DNA from: Craspedostauros australis
Taxonomy: Eukaryota; Bacillariophyta; Bacillariophyceae; Mastogloiales; Achnanthaceae
Direction of reading: 5' to 3'
Assembly: GCA_026770025.1 (NCBI GenBank)
Contig: JAMXDE010000025.1
Span: forward strand, 434,001 to 498,000
DNA: 64,000 nt
Below are positions 11,621 to 21,467 of the stretch, piece by piece; positions within the stretch are counted from its first letter, which is position 1, and the number at the start of each line of letters is the position of its first letter. The position numbers and the translations under genes were made by a program. A model generated the notes under the pieces. It did not search any database. It was not told the origin of the DNA and saw nothing but the letters and a program-made list of their open reading frames with translations.

Positions 11621-12500
11621 CACCATACCATAACAGAAGTCTTCGAGAAGCGCACGCATGACGGAATTGAGTTGATGGATAAAAATAGTTGTCAGAATAG
11701 TCATTAGGCAAGCAACGGCATGAAAGCAGGTCATCAGTGATCGATTCATTCAATGGTGCGTCTGGCATGCCTTCACTATCGCTTTTGGTGATGCGCACAG
11801 CATGCTGCTCCATGCACTCCTGTATCGTTCGCAACACGGTCTGGCTGAACCGCGAGATACGCATGATCTTCTGTGCATGGATTGCAGATGATCCTGGTTG
11901 GCGTCCGGCACGTTGCTGTGCAGCATCATTGGCCAATGCGACATGAAGACGATGGTTCAGCCACCACTGTCATTGTCGTGGTCGTCATGCCAATCATATG
12001 GTTTCCGCGTCCATTGGTGTCGATGATGTGAGCGGAGTTGTGTGGGAAACGATGGCGGACCCCGCGGGCGTCATGCATGGTTTGTAGGAATCGAGTCCAA
12101 CTTGATGAAGTGGAGCGTATTGCGACAGTCAGCTTGTTGTTGTTGGTGGTGGTGGTGCTGCAGTTCGTGCAGGGCACAAGTGCATGCCAGCTGCTGCATG
12201 GTTTTCGATAGGACCGACCAAGATCGCGAGTCATGGGAGAAGCTGCCGACATCATTGCAGACGATTTCTTTCATCTGTGGATCTGATGAGACAGTGCCTT
12301 CGTGGTGCGTGGTTTGTGGCGGCGACGCACCGCTTTGAGCATCGGTATGAACAGGCGTGGCTGGTTGTGGTGCGTGTTGTGGAGACTGAGCAACATCTCC
12401 GAACAACAGGCTCTGCAAGTCTCGGAAGAAGTCGCTGCGCCCGATCTCACAGATGCACCCGTCCAGCATGTGCTGATTCTCCGTTTCCGACAGTGAATTG
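11484..12500 (-). pseudogene. Gene X, unit 1: convergent gene of unknown function, probably decayed or spliced
   Basis: Minus-strand coding-like pieces conserved in units 1, 2 and 4. From 5' to 3': a segment LSETENQHMLDGCICEIGRS with SDFFRDLQSLLFGDV (about 12500-12071), then HDARGVRHRFPHNSAHIID (about 12100-12020), then DANQDHLQ, then CMEQHAVRITKSDSEGMPD with APLNESITDDLLS (about 11840-11720). In unit 4 the matching middle stretch (VLQSMHEVRGVRIPFSHNSF, NVLDTNQDHIQD) lies in one frame. In unit 1 it is spread over frames. An upstream acidic Asp-rich trinucleotide tract (12720-12790) might belong to it. I recognise no family. It runs against the BTB gene with overlapping 3' ends, suggesting antisense contact. 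Confidence 0.35.
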
Positions 12501-12719
12501 GACGTTTATGTGCGTGCGTGCGGCTACTGATGACTTGAATCCAGACCGCACCATGGGCCATGACATGTCTTGCCATGGCTGTTGGTTCTGTTGTTGGCGC
12601 TGCCATTGCCCATGTCCCAAGATATTCTCTACTCCGGAGCAGTTGGCTTGATATCTTCCTTTCTGGTGTCGCTGAGCGATGCGGCAAGTTTGAGATCGCT
12701 GTTCATCACTGCTCGTCAT

Positions 12720-12790
12720 TCATCATCATCTTCAGCGTCATCATCATCGGCATCATCATCATTGGAATCATCATCGGCATCATCATCGTC
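12720..12790. repeat. CAT/CATCG trinucleotide-rich tract
   Basis: Imperfect catcatcat/gtcatcatcat runs. On the minus strand they would encode an Asp-rich stretch with a few Ala, Ser, Asn and Glu, possibly the N-terminal acidic tail of gene X. The unit 2 counterpart (about 20716-20760) is shorter. Confidence 0.6.
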
Positions 12791-13146
12791 TCTTGCCATG
12801 GCCGCCTTCGTTGATTCTGGTTGGCGTGCCATATTTGCGCAGCCGCCGCTTGCTTGATTACTTCATTTCTTCGTTTCTTTGTTGCTTCATTAATTCATTG
12901 GAGGATGTGTCAGTGTTGGCTGATACCTCCATCAATGCAACCATAGTCATGCGATGCCATCTTTCTTTCTCTCTCTCCTTGTTGTGTTGATGTTGTTTGA
13001 TGGATCGTGGCGCAAAATCGAAGATTCGTTGTTTTGGGCGGTGTCAAGAATTTTTGGCGCGTTTGGTGGGCACTCGTCTGTCTGTCATCCGTAGTTCATT
13101 CAACCAATGACGCACACAAACACTCGCGACGAACATCACCAATGCG

Positions 13147-13455
13147 TTGTCTTCATGGAACGCAACTCTGATCGATGATTGTGAGGGTGATGGCAACCAC
13201 TCCAATGACGCCGCATCCCTTCACATTGGTACCAACATCAACAACACCAACACAAACAATCAGACAATCAGACAATCAGACAAGATGATGAGGCATCGAC
13301 ATCCAAGGGGCATTGTGGGAAGGCTCGCCAGTTGCTCCGTACCCTTGACCCACCCGTCGTACGATTATGAGTATTACTATGGAACCTTCCATGAGTGTGA
13401 TCTACTCTGGGAGTTGTCACAGCAGGGCGTCCAGCCTGATAGGTGCTCTGTTTGA
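13147..13455 (+). other. Possible 5' exon or leader of the Ser/Arg-rich gene, unit 1
   Basis: This open stretch is conserved in unit 2 (within 20991-21458). Both contain a CNATL or WNATL segment followed by an Asn/Thr-rich region and YEY...FH..DLL. The Ser/Arg-rich frame downstream lacks a conserved ATG: unit 1 has one at 13533, whereas unit 2 has ACG there. A start further upstream joined by splicing is therefore conceivable. No clear intron borders are seen, and the Asn/Thr run may just be low complexity. Confidence 0.25.
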
Positions 13456-13532
13456 ACCTTTGTGCGGTCATGAGGTCATGATGATCGAAGTTGCTGGAAG
13501 AGGACGGTGTCAGACTGATAGCAGAGAAGAAC

Positions 13533-15643
13533 ATGGAGACCAAGCAACCGCAGCAGGCCGACACGAAATCGAAGGCGAGCAAGCCCACCAGCTTCGCCAA
13601 AGAGGCCAAAGCAGCTGCAAAATCAGGTGGTCGTGCGAGTGTCAGCACAGATACACCAAGCAGCGCCAATAGAAGCACAGCCAAAGATGCGAAAGCTTCG
13701 GCTATGAAACGATCACGTACGAAGAGTCTGGACATGCTCGACATGCAAGATCACGAGATGTCATCCAGCTCCCTTGATCAAAGCAAGTTCAACACCGACG
13801 AATCCATACAGACGCCAAACACCCCAGATGGACTCAGCTTCGCCACAGTCCCAGCACTTGGCGCAACCTGCGAACGGATCAACCAAGACAAGACGAAGCT
13901 TGCCCAGAGTCGGAGATACAGGCCAAGGCCAAGAACGAATTCCAACGGAATGACCAACAGCGACAAATCGAGGAGCAAGAGTTTGGAATTCTTGAAGGAT
14001 GGACACCACATGCCAGGCACAACATACACATCAGACACATCAGGTGCGATAAGTGCAGCCAGCATCCCGGATCCATCTCGAGTTGGAAGATCGAAGAAGT
14101 CACGCAGTGAGAGCCTGGATTCACTCTCCAATCTGCCAAGTCTCCACGACGACGACAGCATTGGCGTTGCTACAAGTGCTGCTGCAACGAACGGTGGGAG
14201 AAGCTCTGTGGTCCCTGTCACGCCTGGAGGTTGGAGCGCGGCATCTACACCAGCCCCCTATCTCTTCAGCTGCACACATGAAGAGAGACAACAGTCTTCG
14301 TCGTTGAACAAGCGCAGGTCGACGTTGGAAAGTATCCTCAAGGCCAAACGATCATCATTACGTGAGGTGTCGTCAACCAATCCTGGCAAATCGAAGCAAC
14401 AACCATCTCTCGAATCTCGACCATCGCAATTGGCCGATCTTGCCTTGACCAAAGCATCCGCAAAGGCACCATCATCGTCGCCATCATTAACACAGTCCAA
14501 ATCCAAACTCAATCTTCAACAGTCCGAACACGAACACGGAGGTGTCTCGGCCATACCCCAAGCCCCATCCAGTCCTGGAGCCTTGAGTCTTGGAATCGAA
14601 TTGCAATCGAGCAAGAAGGACCGGGTGGCTCCTTCTCGCAACAGATCTGCATGCAGTTCGTTGCACCCAAGCGAAGACTCAAAGCAACGACGTTCACGTG
14701 GACGAAGCACGGATGCTCTGTGCGAGGCGATCAAGGAAAGGATCTCCAGGGTGCTTGGCAATGGGCCCCGACGTCACCACTCCAGCAAAACAAGAGACGT
14801 GTCATCACCATTGATATTACCATCGTTATCGCCATCGCCATCGATATCGGTGGAGAAGCGCACAGCACACCAGTGGCAAACCGCACTCGACATCGTCAAG
14901 ATCAAACAGTGTGGAGCGTTCGCCATCATTGTGTCATCGTTGTGACGGAGCAATTCACACTTCCTCCTCTGGAAGAAGCTGCCGCTCGCCATCGGCGCGG
15001 AGTCGTCGAAGCCCGTCCGATCACAGCCATAGAAGAACTGCGCAAGTATCGACGGACTCATCGCCATCATCGCGGCGACAACGAACATCTGGCAGTTCGG
15101 ATGATATTCACGCAGCCTCGCGTTCACGCGAAACCAACTCAACTGCACACTCCACTGGTACTGGTTTGCAACGGCGCAAGGGCTCACCTTCCCGAACGCA
15201 GGTCCGAAGAAGTTCGCAAAGGCCAAAATAACGTGGGCGTAGCCAATCGACACCACGTGGCGAAGATCGGCGAAGATCAGCGAAGGAAGTCCTCTGATGA
15301 ACGATCACCATCGGCGCGACAACGAAGCAGATCAAGAGGATATCGAATTGACAGCGTCGAACGGCACAGCAACAAGGAAGATGAAGATGGACGACATGGC
15401 AAACAGCAGCATGGCAACAAACATTCGTCATCACGCGGGGCCCTTCAATCAAATCGTCGTGGACGAAGCAGATCGTCGACTCGCGATGTTGTCTACCATG
15501 AGAAGCTGTCTGGCACAAGGCCACTGCAACTCACACCAAAGAAAGCAGTCAGGAGCAAGAGCTCGTCTCAGTACCGCTATCGCTTGACGAATGGTACCAA
15601 AACTCACACCCGTGATGCATCACGACACGATGGGATGGAATGA
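13533..15643 (+). pseudogene. Ser/Arg-rich protein, unit 1 (long N-terminal frame 13533-14945, C-terminal part in other frames)
   Basis: The frame from ATG 13533 to 14945 gives 470 residues rich in Ser, Lys and Arg, with a recurring motif SRxKSL[DE]xL (KRSRTKSLDML, KSRSKSLEFL, KKSRSESLDSLSNL) that looks like a run of basophilic kinase sites. The RS-dipeptide tail (MERSPSLCHRCDGAIH near 14911, SPSARQRSRSRGYRID near 15310, then NRRGRSRSSTRD and a final DASRHDGME* at 15643) continues in two other frames, so at least two frame shifts separate it from the body. RS-type tails are typical of splicing and RNA-binding factors, but no RRM or other fold is visible. Probably an inactive copy. It could instead be a truncated 470 aa product. 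Confidence 0.45.
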
Positions 15644-17519
15644 GATGGATGGGCCGCTCCGTATTCACATCATACTGTTTGAGGTGTGGTAGACCCACAT
15701 CCCTTTAATGTAATACACTTACAAATAGACTAATATTCTATTATATGTATGGTTGGAACAGTACCGCATGTACTAGATCTGCTTGTGCAATAGAACGCTG
15801 TGATGAAGTGACCACATGTGTCAAGAGATTGAAGGGCTGGATACTGCTCCCAGGCTGCCTCCGCCTTGTCTATGACTACCCTGGTCCGCTCTCTATGGTA
15901 CAAACGCACACACGGATGTTGTCGATGTCATTCACGAGCAGATTGGACGTCCGTGGTTCCATCCATGCTCTGCCATGAGCATCGTTGTTGGTTCGTTGCG
16001 CAGACAAAGAACGCATGGCAGCAGCATGTTCACAAGCTGTGCGGTCGTCGCAGTGCGGTCGTCACCATGCCACCGGATTCGCACACATAGCACTCCAAGT
16101 CACACACTGCCAAGCAGATTGGAAGCAACAGTGCCGATGCCAGTCAATCCAAGTTTGTGGAAGAGGCGATCTGCGAAGAGCACATGGCGAACAAGGCAGA
16201 GAGAAATGATGGGAAGCCACGAGGGGCATGGTTGTTGCACGGTTCCATCGACCGTCCCGTATCACGCTATTGTCCTCATCTCTCCATGAGTTGCACTCCC
16301 GCCATTGCGCCCAAACTGCAGTCGAGACCCTCACCAAGTCCCAGGAGGAGTGATCACTCGCCGTTGAAGCAACAAATGCCAGGGTCACCATCCATTCCAA
16401 TCTTCGAAGCGACCAGTGCCAGCGTGGCGGAAAGACACCAACCAACGAGCCAGTGCAGTCCAAGCATCCAGAGAGCTTGACGAGCAACAGAAGAAACCAA
16501 CCAACCAACGAACCAACAAGCAACCCCATGCAGAGTGCGAGTGCCGTATTGCGGATCATGGTTGACACAGAGTTTCCATTTTGGTACAAGAAGCACACGG
16601 TCAGCGATCCATGGCCCCTGAATACAGTATACCCACATGTCCTCCTTTGTGGTGCTCCCAACTTTGTTGATGAGACGGATGTTCCTGTCGATCGCCTCGG
16701 TTGAGCATCGATGCTCTGGGAGTCACGAGCCAAGATGGCGGTGCTTCTGCCTGTGGATAGAACACGCATGGTATTGTGTGTTGGTGATCTGTGCAGCAAG
16801 AACAGTGTAGGCAGCACGGTATCACTCTGCCTGTTGATTGCTGAAGGTGCCAAGCCATCCCAATACGCAATGTGGTGTTGATTCGGTGTTGAGGACTCTT
16901 GTTGTCCGCGCGGATGATGATGCTTGCAATGTGGTGGGATGGCAACCAGCCAAATCCAAATGAGGTGGATCGCAACCAACAAAGGCAACCAACAAAGGCA
17001 ACCAACAAAGGCAACCAACAAACGCAGTCACATCAGTGGCTTCATCGTTGTTCGAGGCATTGGTTCACACCTCAAGTTGGTGCTTGTGATGACAGGCGGA
17101 CAAGCGTCAGCGGTCTTGCAGATGCCACGATAACACAAGCAAGCGTGGGCCATGGTGCACATGGCGCACATGGTGGTGGTGATGGTGATGGCAGCTCCCT
17201 CTGTATCTCTGCCTCCGAAGACTTTCACGTTGTTTGCTTCGAATTGATGTTGTGTTGGTTGTGGCTGGAGTCAAGGGGTTGGAGGCAAACTCACGCCGTT
17301 CAGACTGACGGAAACACTCAACGACCATTTCGAATCACCTGCGTGTCACCATCAACGATCTCTCTCATTCGTTGAGCTTCTTTGATGGCTTCACTCATAG
17401 TCGAATCAGTCGAAGATTCGGGTTTTCCAAGACCCACAAAAGAGAACTCTGTTGTGGTGGGAACGTCTTTCCTTCCTTCTTGTTGTCTGTGTGCATTTCT
17501 GTGGTGGATGGGGACAGAA
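15644..17519. other. Spacer Y of unit 1 (no recognised gene)
   Basis: Conserved in units 1, 2 and 3 but with many small indels and no frame that stays open in all three. A minus-strand stretch at 16062-17021 is open but its copies in units 2 and 3 are broken, and it has no domain. 16970-17020 holds a short run of caaccaacaaaggcaac-type repeats, four copies here, fewer in units 2 and 3. The right end (17.36-17.52 kb) leads into the shared ANK leader of unit 2. Confidence 0.45.
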
Positions 17520-17800
17520 GGATCCAAACCATGTGATCAAGAGGAGGAGGCAAACACAGACATCAACACACACCACTCAACCCCATACTCGAGCACATCA
17601 ACAACAGACATCGGATTGCCTCTCACATTCATCACACAGTGCATGATACGAGTACTCGTACGAATACAAGCCAGTGCAGACACCACCATCGATATCTCTG
17701 CCTCATAGTAGATAGCTCAGACTATACACTTCCTCGACAGCCAATCCAACGCCAATCGTTCAACGTCAATCATCCAGCAACCATCGACCATCCTCTCAAA

Positions 17801-18643
17801 ATGGAGAATGTTACGAATGAACAACTCCTTCGTGCTGTCAAGACAGGTGACTTGTCGGTGTTGAAGGAATGGAAGAAGCAGCACAAGACGCAGAATGAAG
17901 GAGTTGATGTCAACAAGGTTACAGACTGGAGTGGTCGGACTCCCCTTCATGAGGCATGCATTTATGGCCGCCTACAGTGTGCGAAGTACCTCATCGAATC
18001 ATGTGGGGCGAACATCAACAGCAAGACCAACCATCGTGACACTCCCCTTCATGACGCATGCTACAGCGGCCAACTGGAGTGTGCGAAGTACCTCATCAAA
18101 TCATGTGGGGCGAACATCAACTGCGAAAACTACGATGGTTGGGCTCCCCTTCATTGGGCATGCCGCTACGGCCAACTGGAGTGTGCGAAGTACCTCATCG
18201 AATCATGTGGGGCGAACATCAACTGCAAAGCCAATGATGGATCCACTCCCCTCAATGTGGCATGCAGGTGGGGCAAGCTGAACTGTGTCAAGTACCTCAT
18301 CGAATCATGTGGGGTGCACATCATCGGCAAAAACTACGATGGTTGGACTCCCCTTCATCACGCATGCAGGGGAGGCCACCTGGAATGTGTGGAGTACCTC
18401 ATCGAATCATGTGAGGCGGACATCAACTGCAAAGACAACTATGGTGACACTCCCCTTCATCATGCATGCAAGTATGGCGAGCTGACGTGTATCGTGTACC
18501 TCATCGAATCAGCCGATGCCGACATCGACATCCAAAACAACAACAACAACAAACCCCACCTCGATTGGATCTATGCAAAAGAGTATGCCAGAATCAAGAG
18601 ATTTATCATGCAGCGTTCAAGTCGACGCAACCCACAACTGTAA
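17801..18643 (+). CDS. Ankyrin-repeat protein, unit 2 (280 aa)
   Basis: ATG at 17801 in a leader shared by all units (MENVTNEQLLRAVKTGDLSV). Six 34-residue ankyrin repeats follow an N-terminal ~46-residue cap and end in a different C-terminal cap (KPHLDWIYAKEYARIKRFI) after an Asn run. The frame stops at TAA after RRNPQL. Unit 4 has a Gln codon at this place and goes on through a Gln-rich linker to BTB. Further in-frame stops (TAA near 18795, TAG at 18844-18846) precede the BTB frame. Ankyrin repeats bind protein partners. The repeat surface residues differ sharply from the unit 3 copy although the flanking DNA is identical. An ANK-only protein seems the likely product if the gene is expressed. 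Confidence 0.65.
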   Translation: MENVTNEQLLRAVKTGDLSVLKEWKKQHKTQNEGVDVNKVTDWSGRTPLHEACIYGRLQCAKYLIESCGANINSKTNHRDTPLHDACYSGQLECAKYLIKSCGANINCENYDGWAPLHWACRYGQLECAKYLIESCGANINCKANDGSTPLNVACRWGKLNCVKYLIESCGVHIIGKNYDGWTPLHHACRGGHLECVEYLIESCEADINCKDNYGDTPLHHACKYGELTCIVYLIESADADIDIQNNNNNKPHLDWIYAKEYARIKRFIMQRSSRRNPQL

Positions 18644-18877
18644 CAACGCTGACAACAAATCAAGCAAGAGAATGAACAACCACAAGAACAGTTGGGACAG
18701 CAGTTGAAACGGAAGAAGCAAGAGAATGGTCACAAACACAGTAGCCACAAGAGGACCAACATCAGCATTGGAAAAGACCGACTCAGATACCTTTAAATCG
18801 AGAACAGGACAGACACCATCTTCTTGTGTGGACAGGGCGACGAGTAGCAACCAATCAAAGCAAACTCCGAAGTCCTC

Positions 18878-19597
18878 ATGATGACCGTCCCAACCATTGA
18901 GACACTGATCAACAAAGGGATCCAACATCAGCACGCGAATGATGGCACCGAAGACGGCGCGCCCCCCATGCAAGTAACCATCCCTCTTCCCAACCTTCAA
19001 CCAAAACACGTCCGATACGTCCTCCAATGTATCTACAGAGGTGAGATATCCTTTGATGACAGCGCTCGTGACAACGCTGGCGACGATGACGCAAGCCAGC
19101 CAACTCCCATCCTCACTGGACAGCATGATCTGCAACAGCTGATCCTTGTGGCCAACGAGTTCGGCTTCTGGCGACTCAAGCTTGTTCTTGAAGTGGAGTT
19201 GGCCTGCAAGCATCTCACAGAGGACACCATGATAGATGTGTTGATATTCGCCGATCAACACAACTGTGTGGTGTTGAAGGATGCAGCAATGAGGATGGCA
19301 GCTGAAAGTGAGAAAGATATGTTCGCTCATCCAGATTTCAGCAAGCTAATTCTACAGCATCAACTGATAGAAGACATCGATGTCCTCCGCAGTGGGGGAG
19401 CAGAGAGTGATGGAGTTGATGATGAGTACAGCTGTATGTCCATGATGGAGCTGTACAAGGTTACGGATCAGGATGAGAGTACAGCACAAGTGGATTCATA
19501 CATGGATCGGGCGACATTGGTGGACTTCGTGTGTTGTATGTGTACCAAATCATTCAAAGTGATTGAAATGGACAGCGCTGCTGAAGAAGAGAAGTGA
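18878..19597 (+). CDS. BTB/POZ domain protein frame, unit 2 (239 aa, detached from ANK)
   Basis: Opens with ATG at 18878 (MMTVPTIETLINKGIQHQHA) and stays open for 239 residues. It contains the second half of a BTB fold (IPLPNLQPKHVRYVLQCIYR with GEISF, LILVANEFGFWRLKLVLE) and a BACK-like start (MIDVLIFADQHNCVVLKDAA). The first BTB strand (DTIFLCGQGDE in unit 4) lies upstream beyond a TAG, so translation from 18878 would give an incomplete BTB core. It is either the remains of an ANK-BTB fusion or the 3' half of a protein made by reading through the TAG. The C-terminus FVCCMCTKSF differs from unit 4. Confidence 0.5.
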   Translation: MMTVPTIETLINKGIQHQHANDGTEDGAPPMQVTIPLPNLQPKHVRYVLQCIYRGEISFDDSARDNAGDDDASQPTPILTGQHDLQQLILVANEFGFWRLKLVLEVELACKHLTEDTMIDVLIFADQHNCVVLKDAAMRMAAESEKDMFAHPDFSKLILQHQLIEDIDVLRSGGAESDGVDDEYSCMSMMELYKVTDQDESTAQVDSYMDRATLVDFVCCMCTKSFKVIEMDSAAEEEK

Positions 19598-20500
19598 AGT
19601 GCCAGACCATATCATACCATGCCATACCACACCATAACAGAAGTCTTCGAGAAGCGCACGCATGACGGAATTGAGTTGATGGATAAAAATAGTCATCAGA
19701 ATAGTCATTAGGCAAGCAACGGCATGAAAGCAGGTCATCAGTGATCGATTCATTCAATGGTGCGTCTGGCATGCCTTCACTATCGCTTTTGGTGATGCGC
19801 ACAGCATGCTGCTCCATGCACTCCTGTATCGTTCGCAACACGGTCTGGCTGGGCTGCGAGATACGCATGATCTTCTGTGCATGAATTGCAGATGATCCTG
19901 GTTGGCGTCCGGCACGTTGCTGTGCAGCATCATTGGCCAATGCGACATGAAGACGATGGTTCAGCCACCACTGTCATTGTCGTGGTCGTCATGCCAATCA
20001 TATGGTTTCCGCGTTCGTTGGTGTCGATGATGTGAGCGGAGCTGCGTGGGAAACGATGGCGGACCCCGCGGGCGTCATGCATGGTTTGTAGGAATCGAGT
20101 CCAACTTGATGAAGTGGAGCGTATTGCGACTGTCAGCTTGTCGTTGTTGTTGGTGGGGGTGCTGCATGATGTTGCACAGGACACAAGCTCACGTCAGCTG
20201 CTGCATGGTTTTCGATAGGACCGACCTAGATCGCGAGCCATGGGAGGAGCTGCCGACATCATTGCAGACGATTTCTTTCATCTGTGGATCTGATGAGACA
20301 GTGACTTGATGGTGCGTGGTTTGTGGCGGCGATGCACCGCTTTGAGCATCGGTATGAACAGGCGTGGCTGGTTGTGGTGCGTGTTGTGGAAACTGAGCAA
20401 CATCTCCGAACAACAGGCTCTGCAGGTCTCGGAAGAAGTCGCTGCGCCCGATTTCACAGATGCACCCGTCCAGCATGTGCTGATTCTCCGTTTCCGACAG
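19554..20500 (-). pseudogene. Gene X, unit 2
   Basis: Same order of pieces as in unit 1: MLDGCICEIGRSDFFRDLQS (from 20476), an HDARGVRHRFPRSSAHIID stretch, DANQDHLQ, and CMEQHAVRITKSDSEGMPD to the 3' end. Differences from unit 1 are small, but the 5' frame ends earlier (MQQLT*). The 3' end overlaps the 3' end of the BTB frame on the other strand. Function unknown. Confidence 0.35.
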
Positions 20501-20931
20501 TGAATTGGACGTTTATGTGCGTGCGTGCGGCTGCTGATGACTTGAATCCAGATCGAAGCACGGGCCCTGACATGTCTTGCCATGGCTGTTGGCGCTGCGA
20601 TTGCTCATGTCCCGAGCTCTCCTCTACTCTGGAGCAGTTGGCTTGATATCTTCCTTTCTGATGTCGCTGAGCGATGCGACAAGTTTGAGACCTCTGTTCG
20701 TCACCGTTCGCCATTGATCATCATTAGCAGCATCGTCATCATCATCGGCATCATCATCGTCTCTTGCCATGGCCGCCTTCGTTGATTCTGGTTGGCGTGC
20801 CATAGTTGCGCAGCCGCCGCTTGCTTGATTACTTCATTGCTTCGTTGCTGTTTTGCTTGAGGTTCAATGTCTCAGTGTTGGCTGATACCTCCATCAATGC
20901 AAACATAGTCATACCGTTTCATCTCTTTCTT

Positions 20932-20933
<2 letters not shown>

Positions 20934-20987
<54 letters not shown>
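20934..20987. repeat. (CT)n microsatellite, expanded in unit 2
   Basis: About 26 CT dinucleotides. The same place in unit 1 (about 12968-12979) has only five or six, so the tract expanded or contracted after duplication. Confidence 0.9.
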
Positions 20988-20990
<3 letters not shown>

Positions 20991-21467
20991 GTGTTGATGT
21001 TGTTTGATGGATCGTGGCGCAAAATGGAAGATCCGTTGTTTTGGGTGGTGTCAAGAATTGTTGGCGCGTTTGTTGAGTATTCGTCTGTCTGCCGTCCGTA
21101 TTTCATTCAACCGATGACGCACACACTTGCGATGAACATCACCAATGTGTTGTCTTCGTGCAATGCAACTCTGTTCGACGATGGTGATGGCGACCCCTCC
21201 AACGGCGCCGCATCCCTTCACATTGGTGCCACCACCAACAACACCAACGCAAACACAAACAATCAGACAAGATGGCAAAGCATCGACATCCAAGAGGAAC
21301 TGTGGGAAGGCTCGCCAGTTGCTGCGCGCCTTTACCAGTCGTATGAGTATGGAAACTTCCATGACTACGATCTACTCTCTGGGAGTTGCCACAGCAAAGC
21401 GTCCAGCCTGAGACTCTGTTCGAACCTTCGTCCAGCCCGTGCAGTCATGAGGTCATGACGATCGAAG

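Larger units (their letters stand above)
9540..17519 (+). repeat. Tandem repeat unit 1 (~8.0 kb): ANK-BTB, convergent gene X, Ser/Arg-rich gene, spacer Y
   Basis: First of four direct units. Equivalent points are the ANK start codons at 9802, 17801, 25830 and 31531; the first three are 7999 and 8029 bases apart. Order within the unit: ANK frame (9802), BTB remnant, gene X on the opposite strand, Ser/Arg-rich gene (from about 13.5 kb), and a spacer ending at a ggatccaa word at 17520. The extreme 5' end of unit 1 resembles unit 4 more than units 2 and 3 (cgaacaagacaac upstream of the shared leader), so units 2 and 3 are the closest pair. Confidence 0.8.

Noticed and set aside
16062-17021. 319-codon minus-strand frame in spacer Y with hydrophobic segments
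   Set aside because: The copies in units 2 and 3 are broken at different places and no domain is seen.
18617-19330. Long minus-strand frames opposite the BTB regions (also 26538-27359 and 34222-34737)
   Set aside because: They recur only because the plus-strand BTB sequence is conserved, their products are arbitrary hydrophobic sequence, and most lack ATG.
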